The notes under the pieces are model-generated. The model saw only the letters and a program-made list of their open reading frames with translations. It ran no database searches and had not been told where the DNA came from. A DNA stretch of 64,000 nt from Heterotrichella gracilis (taxonomy: Eukaryota > Sar > Xanthophyceae > Tribonematales > Xanthonemataceae). The stretch covers positions 18,308 through 82,307 of the forward strand of contig JAULBX010019522.1 of assembly GCA_032358255.1 (NCBI GenBank). The letters are read 5' to 3'. Position 1 is the first letter of the stretch, and every line of letters starts with the position of its first letter. The position numbers were made by a program, and so were the translations under genes. This document shows, piece by piece, positions 42,601 to 53,784 of the stretch.

Positions 42601-45600
42601 AGGGTTTGGGTGGCACCTGGATAGGAATTCGGTCCAGTAATCTACATTGTGATTATACCACTTCCTGTGCAGGTGGCCAGGGTGTTGGGTTTGGGTGGAC
42701 TGGGATTAGGGTTGATTTGGGTAGGGTTTTGGTGGATGAATAGGCTTTGCTGGTACACAATTGGGAGGGGCCGGGGATAGGGTTGACTGGACTTTTGAAG
42801 GACTCGTGCAAGGAATATCCTTCTTCTCGTTTCATCTACCACTCTAACGCTTAATTGCAATGTACTGCTCCATGACTTTGTCGCGATGGTTGCGAATATT
42901 CATCCATGTTCACTTTTTTGTACACGGTACCATAAAATATGCGCAATAGCATGACACCATCATATATCACGTCGCAACGTCCAGTGTACTGCTCTGGTCT
43001 TCTAGCTCTACTGCTCATGTTGCTCATTATGCTCATGCATTCAGTGTCCCCCTACAGGAGCGAGAACTTTGGGACTGGGGTGGTGCACGACTTAACCCCA
43101 ACGAACATTACATCCCAGTCAAAGAGGTGCGGGTCACACCCCATACGCTCTATAGGTGCACACGCACTCATAGGGCACATGATTACCCATTGAAAATACC
43201 TTGGGTATTCTAATATAACGCGTTATAGCAGGGTACCAATATGATCTCTCACGAGGGTACGTACTTCCAAGGAGAGTGGGTATAAAACACGTACTTCCAA
43301 GGAGAGTGGGTAAAAAACACGACTACACAAGTAGGCTTATTCAAGTTGCTTCCAGGTGCTCAACAGTGGGAAATGTTGTGAATGATAAGCCTAGAGGCAC
43401 TTTATGAGTCACTAATGCTAGCAGCGCTGCGATGCCTCATCTATAGGCCTGTGGCGTACTACATTGGCGGGAATCCGGATCAAAGGCACCTATAGATTGC
43501 CTGGGGGGTTCTAGAGCGTGAAGCAAGTATTAGTTGGCTGTCTGTGGCCACAGGGTAACTTTCAGGGTGAGTAGGTTGAGAAATCCGGTAGGCCCACTGT
43601 GGCTTGCTGTGGCACACATTAGCCCTATGTCTGCTGTTATGTATGTGTTTATGCTATTTCTGCTGTTTCCCTCATCTCTCCAATTTCCTCATTTTCTGCT
43701 CTTTCCCTCATTTCTCCTATCTCTCGTATTTATGCTACTTCTGCTATTTATACTATTTCTCCTGTTTCCCTCATTTTTCGTCTTTCTCGTAACTCTGCTC
43801 ATTCTCCTATTTCTCCTCAGGGTTTTCCCTAGTATTTCTCCTAACTTGGCTTTTTTATTTTTTTTTTGGCTCTTGAAAGTTCAAGAGCCAAAAGAGAGTT
43901 CAAGTTGAAGTATTGCACCCTCCAAGTAAAGTCGTAAGTACATTTGTATCTCGAGACAACATCGTTTTTCATGAAAAAAACTGAAGTCGTTCGTAATGCT
44001 TCCTCAGTTGTATGTTCGTCAATGCACGGTGAGGTCACTGGCATGTGAACGGAAACTGGACATAGACGAACCTCCGATGAGTCCGGACTCCGATGAGTCC
44101 GGAATATCTGTGCTATTTGTATACAGGTTGGAACACTGACTCACAACGTGCAAACTAACTGAACCCCTGATTGCCAGGATTGGGACTTTCGAGAAATACG
44201 AGATATGGCAGAAATAGCAAAAAAGTAGAGAAATGACAGAAGTAGGGGAAATAGGAGAAACAGGAGAAATGAGGGAAGTAGTGGTAATAAGAGAAATGGA
44301 TACAGGAGAAATATAAATACGAGAAAGCAGGAACGTACAGAAAATTCTGAGTATGCCTATTCCTTTTAAGAGGTAGAAATGTACCCTCTTTCAGAAAGCA
44401 GGAAACAGCAGAAATATTTGTGAGCACTTCTACACTTTCTATTTTTTTGCAATAAGCCTCTATTTCTATGCTATTTTTTCCATATTTCAGAAATACAAAA
44501 GTATACCTCGGTTGTTTGTGCACGCTGAGGCAGCAATAATGGGAGTGGCTGCTGCAAAATCATCAGTGAATTGCTGTGCGCCAAATGTGGCAGAATACGG
44601 GCACTATGACTTTTAATAAAATGCTAGCAATGAAATATTGGACAAGCATGGTATTGGCATTTTTGGCCTTTGTCCGAGGGCCTCATCATGTACCTTGCCG
44701 AATAGATGTCAACTAAGTCCTTGAAATTCAGGAAGAAGAGTGAACCTAGTAAAAAGTGAAGGGGTGTTCTTTGGCAGTGAAAATCATGCTCAAAGTGTGA
44801 ATTCAACCAGCCAGAGCTATGAAATCAGCAAATTAATGAGTGAAATTAACAAATTCCTTAATTTTATATTGTAATTTAAATATATAGCAAAATAAAGCTG
44901 TTAAATACTTTATTACAATATTTACAAGATTTTATTTGACAGTCACATTCAGGGAGCCAACCCGGGCTCGCGAGACTGTTGGAGGCGCTTAAAGAAGTCA
45001 CCCCGCTCACTAAAAAGTCTGTGAATTAAGGGAGCCACCTTGGCCCCACATTTATTATTGACCAGAATAAATTTTATAATTGTTTACCGGGGTTGGGTTC
45101 ACCTCACCTTGTGGCCATCATTCACTCTGGACATGAAATACATTTTTGTTTCCAGGCCCAGCCACCCCTCCCCCCCCAAGTTTCAGCCTTCACTTTACTC
45201 AATCATTCCACTTTGGAAAACAAATAGCATTTCTTTCACAGGCCAGACCCCCCTGAGCCTGGAAAAGAAATTGTGTTTCGTTTCCAGGTTGAAGGACTGA
45301 ACGAAGTGAAGGGTTGAATTAGGGGGTTGGGCGGGTTACCCTGAGTGAGTGAAAGTGGAGTGGTGAATAAGGCTGCATGTGCAAGAACTTTATAAATACA
45401 CTGTGAACTGCATGAATTCAAATTGATATCGTTGGGAGGATAAGACCTTGTTTGTATACTGTCACCTTGCCAATGTTCCCCGACTCAGAGATGGGAGCTA
45501 GCATCCCTCTGCGCTAAAACTCTGCGCTGCCCAAACCGCTGCTTTGGAGGATCCTTCATTTAAGCCAACCGACGGCCATCAAAAATAACCACAAAAGCAT

Positions 45601-46139
45601 TTGCCTTGTGAGCGGCTCCTGATTAAATGACGCACAGAAGTGCGCCCAGCTGGGCCCATTCAGAGATGCTACCCCGCTATTATATTAGCTTACCTGTTAT
45701 ACCTGTAATGTACTAAATGTACATTGCAGTGCAGTCAAAGAGATGCATGTGCCTTAGTAACTTAGTACATGCCTTATGCTACCTACGCACTGGCACACAT
45801 GCGGCACACAATGCACACATTTTTTATTCCAAATTATCCAAACGCTCTGTGCACAGCAAATATGTTTTGGATAGGGCTGCATATGCCAGGGGGTCTAGGG
45901 GACTTTCTTAATCTTTGTGTGACTTGTACATACAGTCCTTTTGTAGTTTAGGCACATGTGCATGTTTGGCGCAGGATTTGTCGGACCTCATTGAGAAGCT
46001 GGAATGGTGGCGCAAGCACACGGATGAGGCGCTGGAGATGACGCAAAGACGATTAGGGCTGGCGCACTCACTACTCGCCCCCCAAGGGGCGGTTGACCAC
46101 ATAATCACCCTAGTATTTCGACCCAGCAACGGGTTTTAA
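39656..46139 (+). CDS. GT90 / CAP10-domain glycosyltransferase (POGLUT-like), start exon unresolved
   Basis: Family members move glucose or xylose onto proteins or polysaccharides in the secretory pathway. Exons supported: about 39656-39829, 39969-40006, 40133-40318, 41463-41587, 42250-42441, 43058-43126, 45975-46139 (TAA). Recognised CAP10 order: PDFAFYSWPETG; KHDRAFWIGVKTHAVREVL; VDVRGNGYSARLKYL (donor-binding signature); LNPNEHYIPVKE; DLSDLIEKLEWWRKH, with exons 4-7 joined in phase 0. The N-terminal signal or anchor is not placed; an ATG at 39483 is a candidate. The donor of exon 2 could be 40006 or 40012. The C-terminus is read to the first stop and may be spliced further. The last intron is 2.85 kb and full of repeats. 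Confidence 0.83.
41361..41393 (+). repeat. Copy of a GT90 exon start in the preceding intron
   Basis: ATAGGCATGGTCAACCTGCA at 41361 repeats ATAGGCATGTTCAACCTGCA at 41459, including the ATAG acceptor, then diverges. Same pattern as in the CHR24 and CAP genes. Confidence 0.8.
42505..42592 (+). repeat. Copy of the GT90 donor-binding exon end
   Basis: TTAGTGGATGTGTGAGGCAA through CATTTCAATAGGCCGCTG and its donor repeat 42354-42447 (codons for VDVRGNGYSARLKYLVYLAH). A lost base breaks the frame of RGNGYS. It is separated from the true exon by about 60 bases. Confidence 0.85.
43261..43320 (+). repeat. Two-copy 30-bp tandem repeat
   Basis: The units 43261-43290 and 43291-43320 begin GTACTTCCAAGGAGAGTGGG and differ at one base. 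Confidence 0.9.
43660..44340. repeat. Large imperfect fold-back in the GT90 last intron
   Basis: 43660-43840 is a pyrimidine-rich array (TTTCCCTCATTTCTCCTAT units). 44190-44340 is the matching purine-rich array (GAGAAATGAGGGAAG), so the arms can pair. Between them is a tight hairpin, TTGGCTCTTGAA (43866-43877) with TTCAAGAGCCAA (43880-43891). Confidence 0.65.
44640..44710 (-). repeat. Degenerate hammerhead-like repeat
   Basis: On the minus strand GGTA, CATGATGAGGCC, a loop, GGCC, AAAAATGCC and TACC follow the order of the ribozyme at 747-790, but core bases are changed (CTGATGA to CATGATGA, GAAA to AAAA). Probably an inactive relative. Confidence 0.45.
44925..45060 (-). mobile_element. 3' end fragment of the AATAAA-tailed LINE family
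   Basis: GGGAGCCAACCCGGG, GACTGTTGGAGG and a CACCTCGCTTACTAA-like block match the 3' end of the LINE at 58205-60545 in the same orientation. It lies in the last GT90 intron. Confidence 0.75.
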
Positions 46140-46436
46140 GTTGTCTTGACCATATTTCAGTACACTGTCAGCCTCGTATGTTACGCAACTGTAGCAACAG
46201 CCTTAACTGATTCTCATTCCTGATGACGTTGGAGACTGTGGACCAAGCAGCCCTATTGCATATCACGGGGTACGTATTTGGAATCCCTAATTACATATAC
46301 ATGAAGGGATCACAATTGAAGTGGATGCTGAAAAGCTCCATATACTCTTACTTGCGTGACTCAGGGCCATTATCATCCTTATTGTGATTCGCGTCATTCG
46401 GGCACATTCGACGTCAGACTCTCACCAAAATTGACG

Positions 46437-46530
46437 TCAGACTCTCACCAAAATTGACATGCCCAACTTTCCTGCGGTGTCACAGTGTCACTGGTTTTTC
46501 GATGAGATGTCAACCATCGTCATCTATTAT
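46437..46530 (+). repeat. Dispersed repeat, copy 2
   Basis: It shares ordered blocks CAGACTCT, ATTGACATGCCC, TTTCCTGCGGTGTC and GAGATGTCAACC with 36208-36290. The element type is not recognised. Confidence 0.6.
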
Positions 46531-46554
46531 GGAAAAAAAGAAGACTTTGGGCAG

Positions 46555-46620
46555 ATTTATTTGACAGTCACATTCCCTTGGCTCCCTACCCGGGCTCACC
46601 CGACAAAATAAATCTTGTAA
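46555..46620. mobile_element. Two LINE 3' ends fused head to head
   Basis: ATTTATTTGACAGTCACATT matches the minus-oriented 3' end at about 44930. Directly after it, TTGGCTCCCTACCCGGGCT with AAATAAATCTTG matches the plus-oriented 3' end of the same family (compare 55690-55715). Confidence 0.6.
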
Positions 46621-47067
46621 AAAATATATACATTGTTATTGTCATCAGCTGAGCTGGGCTGGCCTGGCCACACCCTGGCCCAGGGCCTGGGCGAGATCGA
46701 TAGCCAGTCACAAAGTTCAGGCCAAGTTGTCGTGAACTTCGTGGCCCGGAAAGTGGAAGTTGTGATGGCTTGTGGCGGTTGTGATCAAAGCTTTTTGTGA
46801 CTGGCTGTCGCCAGGGTGGCTGACAAGATGTGATCAAGGTGTTGTGGCTGGTTGTGGCTGGTTGTGGCTGGTTGTGACCGCCACACTGTTTGTGGCCGGT
46901 CACCAAAACTTTTGGCAAAAGGTGCACATTGAGGTCGTGACGGGCTGTGGTTGGTTGTGGCACCAACACTTTGCTGCGCTATAGCTAAGTAAACCGTTCG
47001 GGCTGACCTTGAAGGTGCTGCTTCGGCTGGCTCATGCATGTTAGGGATTTGGTGAAAACCCCCTCAC

Positions 47068-49629
47068 ATGGCTCCTCGTGGCTTGCCAATACTTGTAACA
47101 GCTGGCGGATCGCTGCGTTCCCACCTTATTTTTGCAGCGATAGGCATTGTGCTGGGTCTGCTGGGCGGAGGAAATGGGCAGCACCTACACAACTCCACAG
47201 CACCCAGAGGAGAACGAGGAAGGGAGCAAGGGGCTCACGGAAGTCTGGACAGTTGTAGAATGCTGTCAAGATCTGGACTTCCTTTGGCGCTACGTAAGTT
47301 TGCTGGTGCATAGTACTGTCACCGGAATATGCATGCAACTGTGAAGCAAGTCATGTTTCGTCCAAACTATCCAAACAGGAATTCAAAAACGCACAAAGCA
47401 CGTCTTTTGCACTATCCTGCAGGTTTGGACCCCTGCCATGGCGCCAGAGGTGGGCAGCGAGTCGCATGCCTGTGCGCAAACACGCCCATCGGTTCATTCC
47501 AGCTGGACCTGCACAAGCAGGGCCACGCGGGGGCGTGGTGCCTTGGCGGCGGTAATGGGGAATACGTGGATTGCGGCAGCAACCTCAAATTCGACCAAAA
47601 GACGGGCACATGCACAGATAGTCACGTGCCAGGTGGGTGTTCCACCTGCAGCCTTGTACACCCTACCATGCCCACCACTTGCTGTCCTCCATGCCTGTGC
47701 GCTCGCAGTGGCCTGCTGTGCACATGCCTCAAGCCAAAGACCCAGGACCCATGTCACCCACCCGCTGGCTTGGCCCATCAACCGTGAAAAAAACCCTAGG
47801 GTGTCACACTTTCAGTGCTGCACTCTTGCAGCTGCACCCTACTTGTTCTAACTTGTTCCAGAGGCTTACAACCTTTACTAACTGGATTATGCAGACAGCT
47901 GTGATGCCATGGACATGGTCCACAGCCTGGTGAGCCACTCCCAGGGGTGCCAGCCGCGCGATACACACTTTGGGCCAAACTCGGACCTCATCCCCTACCA
48001 CCAGTACATCACGGGGTTCACAAAGTGGCAGGACCCGGAGACAGCGCTGGTGGCTGCCAAGGCTTTCCTGGTCAGCCAGAATATGACTGTCGCCCGGCTA
48101 TGGATATGGACAACGCCTGAGGAGGTGCGCCACCCGTTGATGGCTGGTACGCATGGTCATAAACGGAGTTTTCTGTGAGCATTTCTGGCAGACTATAAAC
48201 TCCTGCTACAGTATGGTTCCTTTCCACTACTTCAAACCTCTTGATTGCATAAGATGCATAGTGGGCAGACTCCGCCATGTTTGACCCTATTCGTGAGCTA
48301 TGTCATTTGGGTACATTTTGCCTCTTGCCGGGAAAATGCAAATACAGATACTGAAAGGTTACAACGTGCTGGATTTACCTGAGTTGTCAAAGGTTTTCGG
48401 CAAGGGTGAGAATGAAGTGGTATGTAATTTTCAAATAAACCTGAATAAACCACTACAAAAACAACGGCAGCCATATTGGATTTATGAAATTGCAACATGT
48501 TGTTTGCTTCATGCTGATCACAGAAATGTTTTCACCTATTAAAATAATTGAAATCCTTTATTATTTCGGGGACTTAGACGAGCAGAAATTAATGTATGAC
48601 AATATTCTCTCGCTTGCCGGGAAAATGAAACACACCAGGAAAATCCAGCATGCCTTGAACATTCAGAATCTGTAATGATTGTTTCCGGCAAGGACGCAAA
48701 TGTCCCTGTAGGATATAGATCATAAAAGAGTCAAATCCCAAGTCTCCCCACTATGCATAAGATGCTGAAGTCAATTTATACATCCTTCATCACGATGGTG
48801 ATGGATGCCGATCCTTGCCTGAGCGGCACTGATCCCTAAGATTTATCACCCTCATGCATTTTGTGTTGTTGCAATCCAGGTGGAGGTGCTGGCCAGTTTG
48901 CCCCTTTTCCAGCGCTTCCCTGATCTGCTGTCAGCGCGTGCCTTCGACTACATTGAGCAGAAGCAGGGCACTCCCCTTGAAAACGACACATTCCTGGGTC
49001 AGGAGCGGGTGTGGGAGCAGATGCCTATCGGGACATTCTCTGACATCGTCCGCGCGCTGCTGCTGCACAACTATGGTGGGGTGTGGATGGACACCGATTC
49101 GGTCCTGCTGCGTGATATGGTACCTCTGCTTCACACGGGGTTCCAGTTCATACCCAGCTGGCCAAATGGCGGGCTCAACAGCCACGTTCTCAGCATCCAC
49201 AAGGGTTCACCCCTGGCCAAGCGCGTGCTCACCTCCATACTCCTCTTTCCCTACAACCGCTGGGATTCGTGGCCAGCCAACAGCACAGCTTATCCTCCCC
49301 TGCAACACTGGGCGTACAATGACCCACTGTACGCTTATGTGCACAAGCACAACAATGACGGGGATGGCGCAGATACCCTAATCACCCTCCCCATGACATG
49401 GTTTGACCCCACGTGGACGGAGTGCGCGGGTTTGAGCATTGACGCCGCTTTTGGCATCAACTCTGCCCAGCTGGTTGATTTTCACCAGTTCTACGGCAAC
49501 TACGTGTACCATGCACGCTATCCCACCTACCAGCACGACGGAGCGAGGCAGCCCAAGCGGAACAGTGTGTTGGAGGTAGTGCTCAAGCGGGTGGAGGCGC
49601 AGCTGGTGGGGGTGGGGCAAGGGCGGTGA
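47068..49629 (+). CDS. DXD-motif glycosyltransferase, GT32-like (Gly_transf_sug)
   Basis: Golgi-type transferase of the OCH1 / alpha-1,4-Gal/GlcNAc transferase superfamily; substrate unknown. Exons: 47068-47293, 47423-47632, 47895-48124, 48880-49629 (TGA), consistent phases, 471 residues. A signal anchor (SHLIFAAIGIVLGLLGG) is near the N-terminus, then a Cys-containing stem domain (DPCHG, CLCANTPIGSFQL, GAWCLGGGNGEYVDCG). The catalytic part holds ARLWIWTTPEE, LENDTFLGQ and the family signature DIVRALLLHNYGGVWMDTDS with the DTD metal site. The stem domain somewhat resembles a lectin-like or Cys-rich module and may bind glycans; this is inference. Third of the co-oriented glycan genes. Confidence 0.86.
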
Positions 49630-51263
49630 GGGGGAACGCAGTCCCGTACCCGTTGTTTCATAACAAATTTGGGCCTCATCAGTTACAAATATCAATTGAG
49701 CACCATATCTTTTAGTATTGAAAGACAATTAAATTTCTTGTAAAAGGTATCAATTGGAGGGAAAATTTATTACATATACTTTACTGGTATTTAGGTAATT
49801 GTGGGGCAAGTTTAGCTATTTTAGCCCAATTGATTTGAGCGATCGCATTTTACTGTACATTGGAATACTCTGAACGGTTGAAAGCCTGGTTGATTTATTT
49901 GGTGCCTTCAACAATGTTGGCCCTGCGGCAGTCTCAAAACTGGCCAAACAAAGTTGCAAAACATCAAGGAGGCCCGCTGGGAGGCCCGCGCTGCCGGGAA
50001 TATGCATAACAGGCGAACACATACTTGGTTGCAAGCACACTACGCACACCTACCATATCTGCTGCATCTACTGCATCAACTCACCCTGACCCTGCGATAA
50101 AAGAATATAAATGGTGAAAAGGGCTGGCCTAACCATTCAGCAGCTGTAGTAGGGGTAGTAGGTGCCAACAATGTATATGTATATTGCAGTCATTTAAAAC
50201 TTTGCAAAATTTGCAAAAGTAATACGTGGTTATGTGGCACAAAAAGCAGCAATCCCCGCACCCGCACCTGCCACACATACCACCTTGCCATAACACCCAC
50301 AGCGTATACGGTATTGATTTGCCTCCCGCCCTCCCATACGCCCTGTAATACGCACTTCCCAGGGGACTATTATAACTGGGTACGGGGAGGTATCATAATA
50401 AAAAGTGAATTAATCGATTTAAATGTTGATTAAATCGAGTTAAAAATGGATTAAGTCAATTAATTTAATATGTACTCAAATGCCTGCACTCGAGTGCCTG
50501 CAGCGGAAATCCCAAAAGTAAAGCCTGGAAGGGTTGCCGATTTATTTGCGGGATTCTTTAATTTGTTAGCGATGAAAAGATGGTTGCAGAAGACTATTTG
50601 CGGGAGTTGGGTTGTTAACACGGGCGATACGCCTTTCCATGTTCACAGAAAGTGGGCTACGCTGCTGGCTACGCTGCAGCGGGAGGCGTCAAGGAACTGT
50701 GTCAATGGTGCAGCACTCGTAGCGAGGGGAGATATAGCGGGATACAATTGCTGGCACTTTTTATGCGTCGTCGTAGCAAGTCGGGCGGCAAGGTGCGAAC
50801 TAGTAACTCAGTGGTCTCCTTATCCAGCAGGATCTTACCGAGTCTCATCTAGCTCGTGAATCGATGTGACCTTGCAATGCATGCATATACCATCACTTTG
50901 AACAATTCGAACAGGACTTCGACAATTCGTATACAACTAGAACTTGCTAGAAAGTAATCTTCCTTATCTGCCTACCCACTGAATTGCACCTGGTCCTACT
51001 GCTAGTTGGAAATTGCACTGGACGACAATGCCTGTGTACTTGTCCCCGCTACAATTTGCAGGTTTGGCACCGACGGCGGTATGTTCGAAGGCACCTCCCA
51101 TCGGAATGGTGGAAGTTTGCAAGTCGACTAAATATTTCCACCAACTGAAAATGTGTTTCAGGGAACAGCTACTTGCTATCTAGGTGCACTGCTATAAGTA
51201 GAAGCCCACAACCTCAGCAAGGTTGTCTCTTGCTGTCCCCACCCCTGCTGGGTGCACCCCACG
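49630..51263. other. Intergenic region with a hammerhead-like remnant
   Basis: Directly after the GT32-like stop, the minus strand of 49645-49692 reads AACTGATGAGGCCC, then ATGAAACAACGGG: both hammerhead cores, but the 3' arm of stem II is lost. ATTAAATCGAGTTAA-type short repeats lie at 50405-50470. A 129-codon ORF at 50470-50859 has no recognisable domain and is not called. Confidence 0.5.
51193..51200 (+). promoter_or_regulatory. TATA-like box of the methyltransferase gene
   Basis: TATAAGTA, 71 bases before the ATG at 51264, giving a leader of roughly 40 bases. Confidence 0.45.
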
Positions 51264-53670
51264 ATGCCAACGTTTAACCATGTGAAGCAATTGCTGCTCA
51301 TGTTGATGGTGGAGTTGGCTGTGCCAGGTAAGCCACAGTCACTGTGAAGAAAGACAGTATAATGCTTTCTGAAGGCAAGCACAATAGTAAGACCAGCCTG
51401 CCCTTATAAGGAAAGAAAAGCCTGCCAATTGTCGACAAGCACGCATGACGTAGGATTGCACAGTATACATCGGCACCCACATAAGGCACTGCACTTTTTT
51501 AACACAAAATGTACAAAACAAATAGATAAGTTTTTGCCAGAACTATATGTCATTCCCAATTTGTTCAGCTTTTCCCTTGAAGCCAATCATCCAAGGACCT
51601 ACTGGGCCTTGGTACTTTTTTACAAGTCCACAACATACCTTGTACTGGTTTGCATTTTCAAGGTTACAGCCCACGTGCTAAAGATTAGCAAGTATCCACA
51701 CACTGCAGGCCTTGCCAACCGTGGCATGTACCACAGAGACGCCACCCGTGGGTGCTGGACCGCCTCCGGCATGGCGCCTGGCCCCTGCCCCACCAACTTC
51801 ACCCGTCAGGAGCTGCCCAACGACCTGCCCATGTTCCTGCCCCAGGCTGAGATCGTGCAGGCGGCCCTGTCGGAGGTGCTGGCTGCGCATGGGGATCTGC
51901 GTTCCATTTCCGTGACAGACATGTGGAGCTACAGGCCACAGGTGGGGTAATGGGCAGGCATCCGGATTGAAGTTGAGTCAAACCGGCCACATATGTGGCA
52001 AAGCAGTCGGAGGACTTGCATGAACCACATTTATCATGGCCAGGTGACGCTGATACACCGGTTTCTACTATGTATAGCTGTAGGCCACTGGACGTGGGGT
52101 TGAATCACCACTACTTGGCAGGAGGAATTGATTAAGTGATTGCACACACTGTATACCGTATCCGGCTAAATCCGGCTAGATGCTTACCTCTAAAAGCAAA
52201 CATGGGCCAACCCAGCATTTTATGTTTATAGGGTTAGCAATGTTTTATTTCACGGTGCCAGGAAAGAGCTGCTTGGCACTGCATATGCAAGACTGACTGC
52301 TACTATGGCTCTTTTGCTGGAATGCGGGTAACCACCTAACTAATATTGTTAAAATAACAGCAATATTTTATAAAGGGATCTGCAACTCCATCAATCCTAA
52401 ATCACACTTGTGATTAATAGACTTCAAAGTCCAAACCCCAAACCCTAACCCATGCAGGTTGACTACTATACGCGCCTCGCCACCAATCCTGCAGTCAAGG
52501 TAGTGTGCGAGGTGGGCGTCTGGGCGGGGCGCTCCTCCACCATCTGGCTGGCCTCAAACCCCACCACCAAGCTGTACCAGTTCAGTCTGGTGCCCGATGG
52601 CTTTGGGCCGCACGCCATCCAGTTCCTGCGCGACTCATTCCCAGGGAGATTCTTCATGCACGAGGGCCTTAGCGAGAATATCATACCCGCCTTTATGCGC
52701 GAGCATACCTCCCCGGAGGGCCGCTACACCGGGCCGGTGTGCGATATAGTGCACATCGATGGGGACCACAGCTACATGGGTGGGCGGAACGACATCGCCA
52801 ACCTGGTGCCCATGATGGCCTGCCACACCCTGGTGGTGATGGACGATGTGTGCGACCTGGACCACTGCCACTGCCAGCGAGTGGCGGACCACAGCGTGGC
52901 CTGCGATCCAGGCATCAGCCTGCAGGAGGCCGTAGAGGCTGGGGTGCTGCAGGTGGTGCCTTGTGAACCATAAACCCTACAGCTTGAAAGCCTAGACAGC
53001 CTGCAGGAGGGGCTGGAGGCTGTCAAGTCACAGTTGAAATCTAGGGATTCAAACTACTTTGTATTCTCGAAAAATAATACGCAATACTACGTATTTCTGC
53101 CCTTGTCTGAATAACGTACGCATTTTCACATGATAATACGTTGAATGAATACTAAATTGAATTAAATGAAAGAAAACAAAATTGTTTTTTTTTTCTCCAG
53201 CTGTGAAACAAGTAGGGGTTGCCAAATGAGTTGTGGTGTGGGCTTTTCCATGTGGTGTGGTATGGTGTTGTTCTTTGTCTGGTTAAGAAATTTATGTATT
53301 TTTACGTATGTACGTATTGCGTACTGCTTATCACGTATTCCGTAGCATGAAAATCCCTTGTGAATTCTAATACTCTTTGAGGGATTTATATGCAATATAT
53401 ATACCAGATATGTATTTATGCTCGCTTTTATTCCTCATGCAGGTTGTGGATTCGTTCTACAACCCCTTGGGTGTTTCAGTGGATGACCACTGGGGAGTGG
53501 CAGAGTACAGCAAGGGGTGGGTGGTGACGCGGCCAGTGTGCAAGGAGGGCCGGGTGGCACCCATGCCCGCCCAGCCGCTATATGACGGGGAACGCATTGC
53601 GCAGTGGAAGGAGCACATGGTGCGCAACCACCTGGTGAAGGAGGTGCGCGACAGGGCGGCGCAGGGGTGA
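51264..53670 (+). CDS. Secretory-pathway class I SAM methyltransferase (Methyltransf_24-like)
   Basis: Predicted to transfer a methyl group from S-adenosylmethionine; the acceptor is not known. Exons: 51264-51327, 51709-51941, 52458-52952, 53443-53670 (TGA), all in phase, 339 residues. The short hydrophobic N-terminus (VKQLLLMLMVELAVPG) looks like a signal peptide. Methyltransferase marks: VVCEVGVWAGRSS (motif I, SAM loop), DIVHIDGDHSYMGGRNDI and TLVVMDDVCD. Its position among four glycosyltransferases suggests an O-methylated sugar as product, which is inference from context. Phase 0 introns, one with CCCAAACCCTAACCC just before its acceptor. Confidence 0.76.
52258..52350 (+). mobile_element. 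3' fragment of the (CTAA)n-tailed LINE family
   Basis: GCATATGCAAGACTGACTGC and TTTTGCTGGAATGCGGGTAA match 5725-5783 (GCATATGCAAGACCGACTGC), and the stretch ends in ACCTAACTAATA. In frame it reads LLGTAYARLTA, LLLECG, stop. It lies in an intron of the methyltransferase gene. Confidence 0.75.
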
Positions 53671-53784
53671 CTACATGGCGCAACATGGATAGGCTCACAG
53701 GAACTGCGCGCACATTCATATTTCAATGCAAATTGGACGTAAACTATGTTTTTATTGTCGTTTTACTACACTGCGCCATGTGGC

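Larger units (their letters stand above)
46140..47067. other. Intergenic repeat-rich region
   Basis: A 23-bp tandem pair (46410-46432, 46433-46455), the second dispersed-repeat copy (46437-46530), a head-to-head pair of LINE 3' ends (46555-46620), and GTGGCTGGTT units repeated three times at about 46845-46875. No gene supported. Confidence 0.65.

Noticed and set aside
43534-43908. 124-codon Phe/Leu-rich ORF that looks like a membrane protein
   Set aside because: It is the translation of the pyrimidine-rich repeat array (TTTCTCCT units) inside the GT90 intron.
44070-44105. CTCCGATGAGTCCGGA doubled, resembling the hammerhead phrase CTGATGAGTCC
   Set aside because: CCGATGA replaces CTGATGA in both units and no GAAA core follows a stem. 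It is a plain 16-bp tandem repeat.
50470-50859. 129-codon ORF after the GT32-like gene
   Set aside because: No signal, motif or splice partner recognised, and an equally plausible second frame overlaps it.
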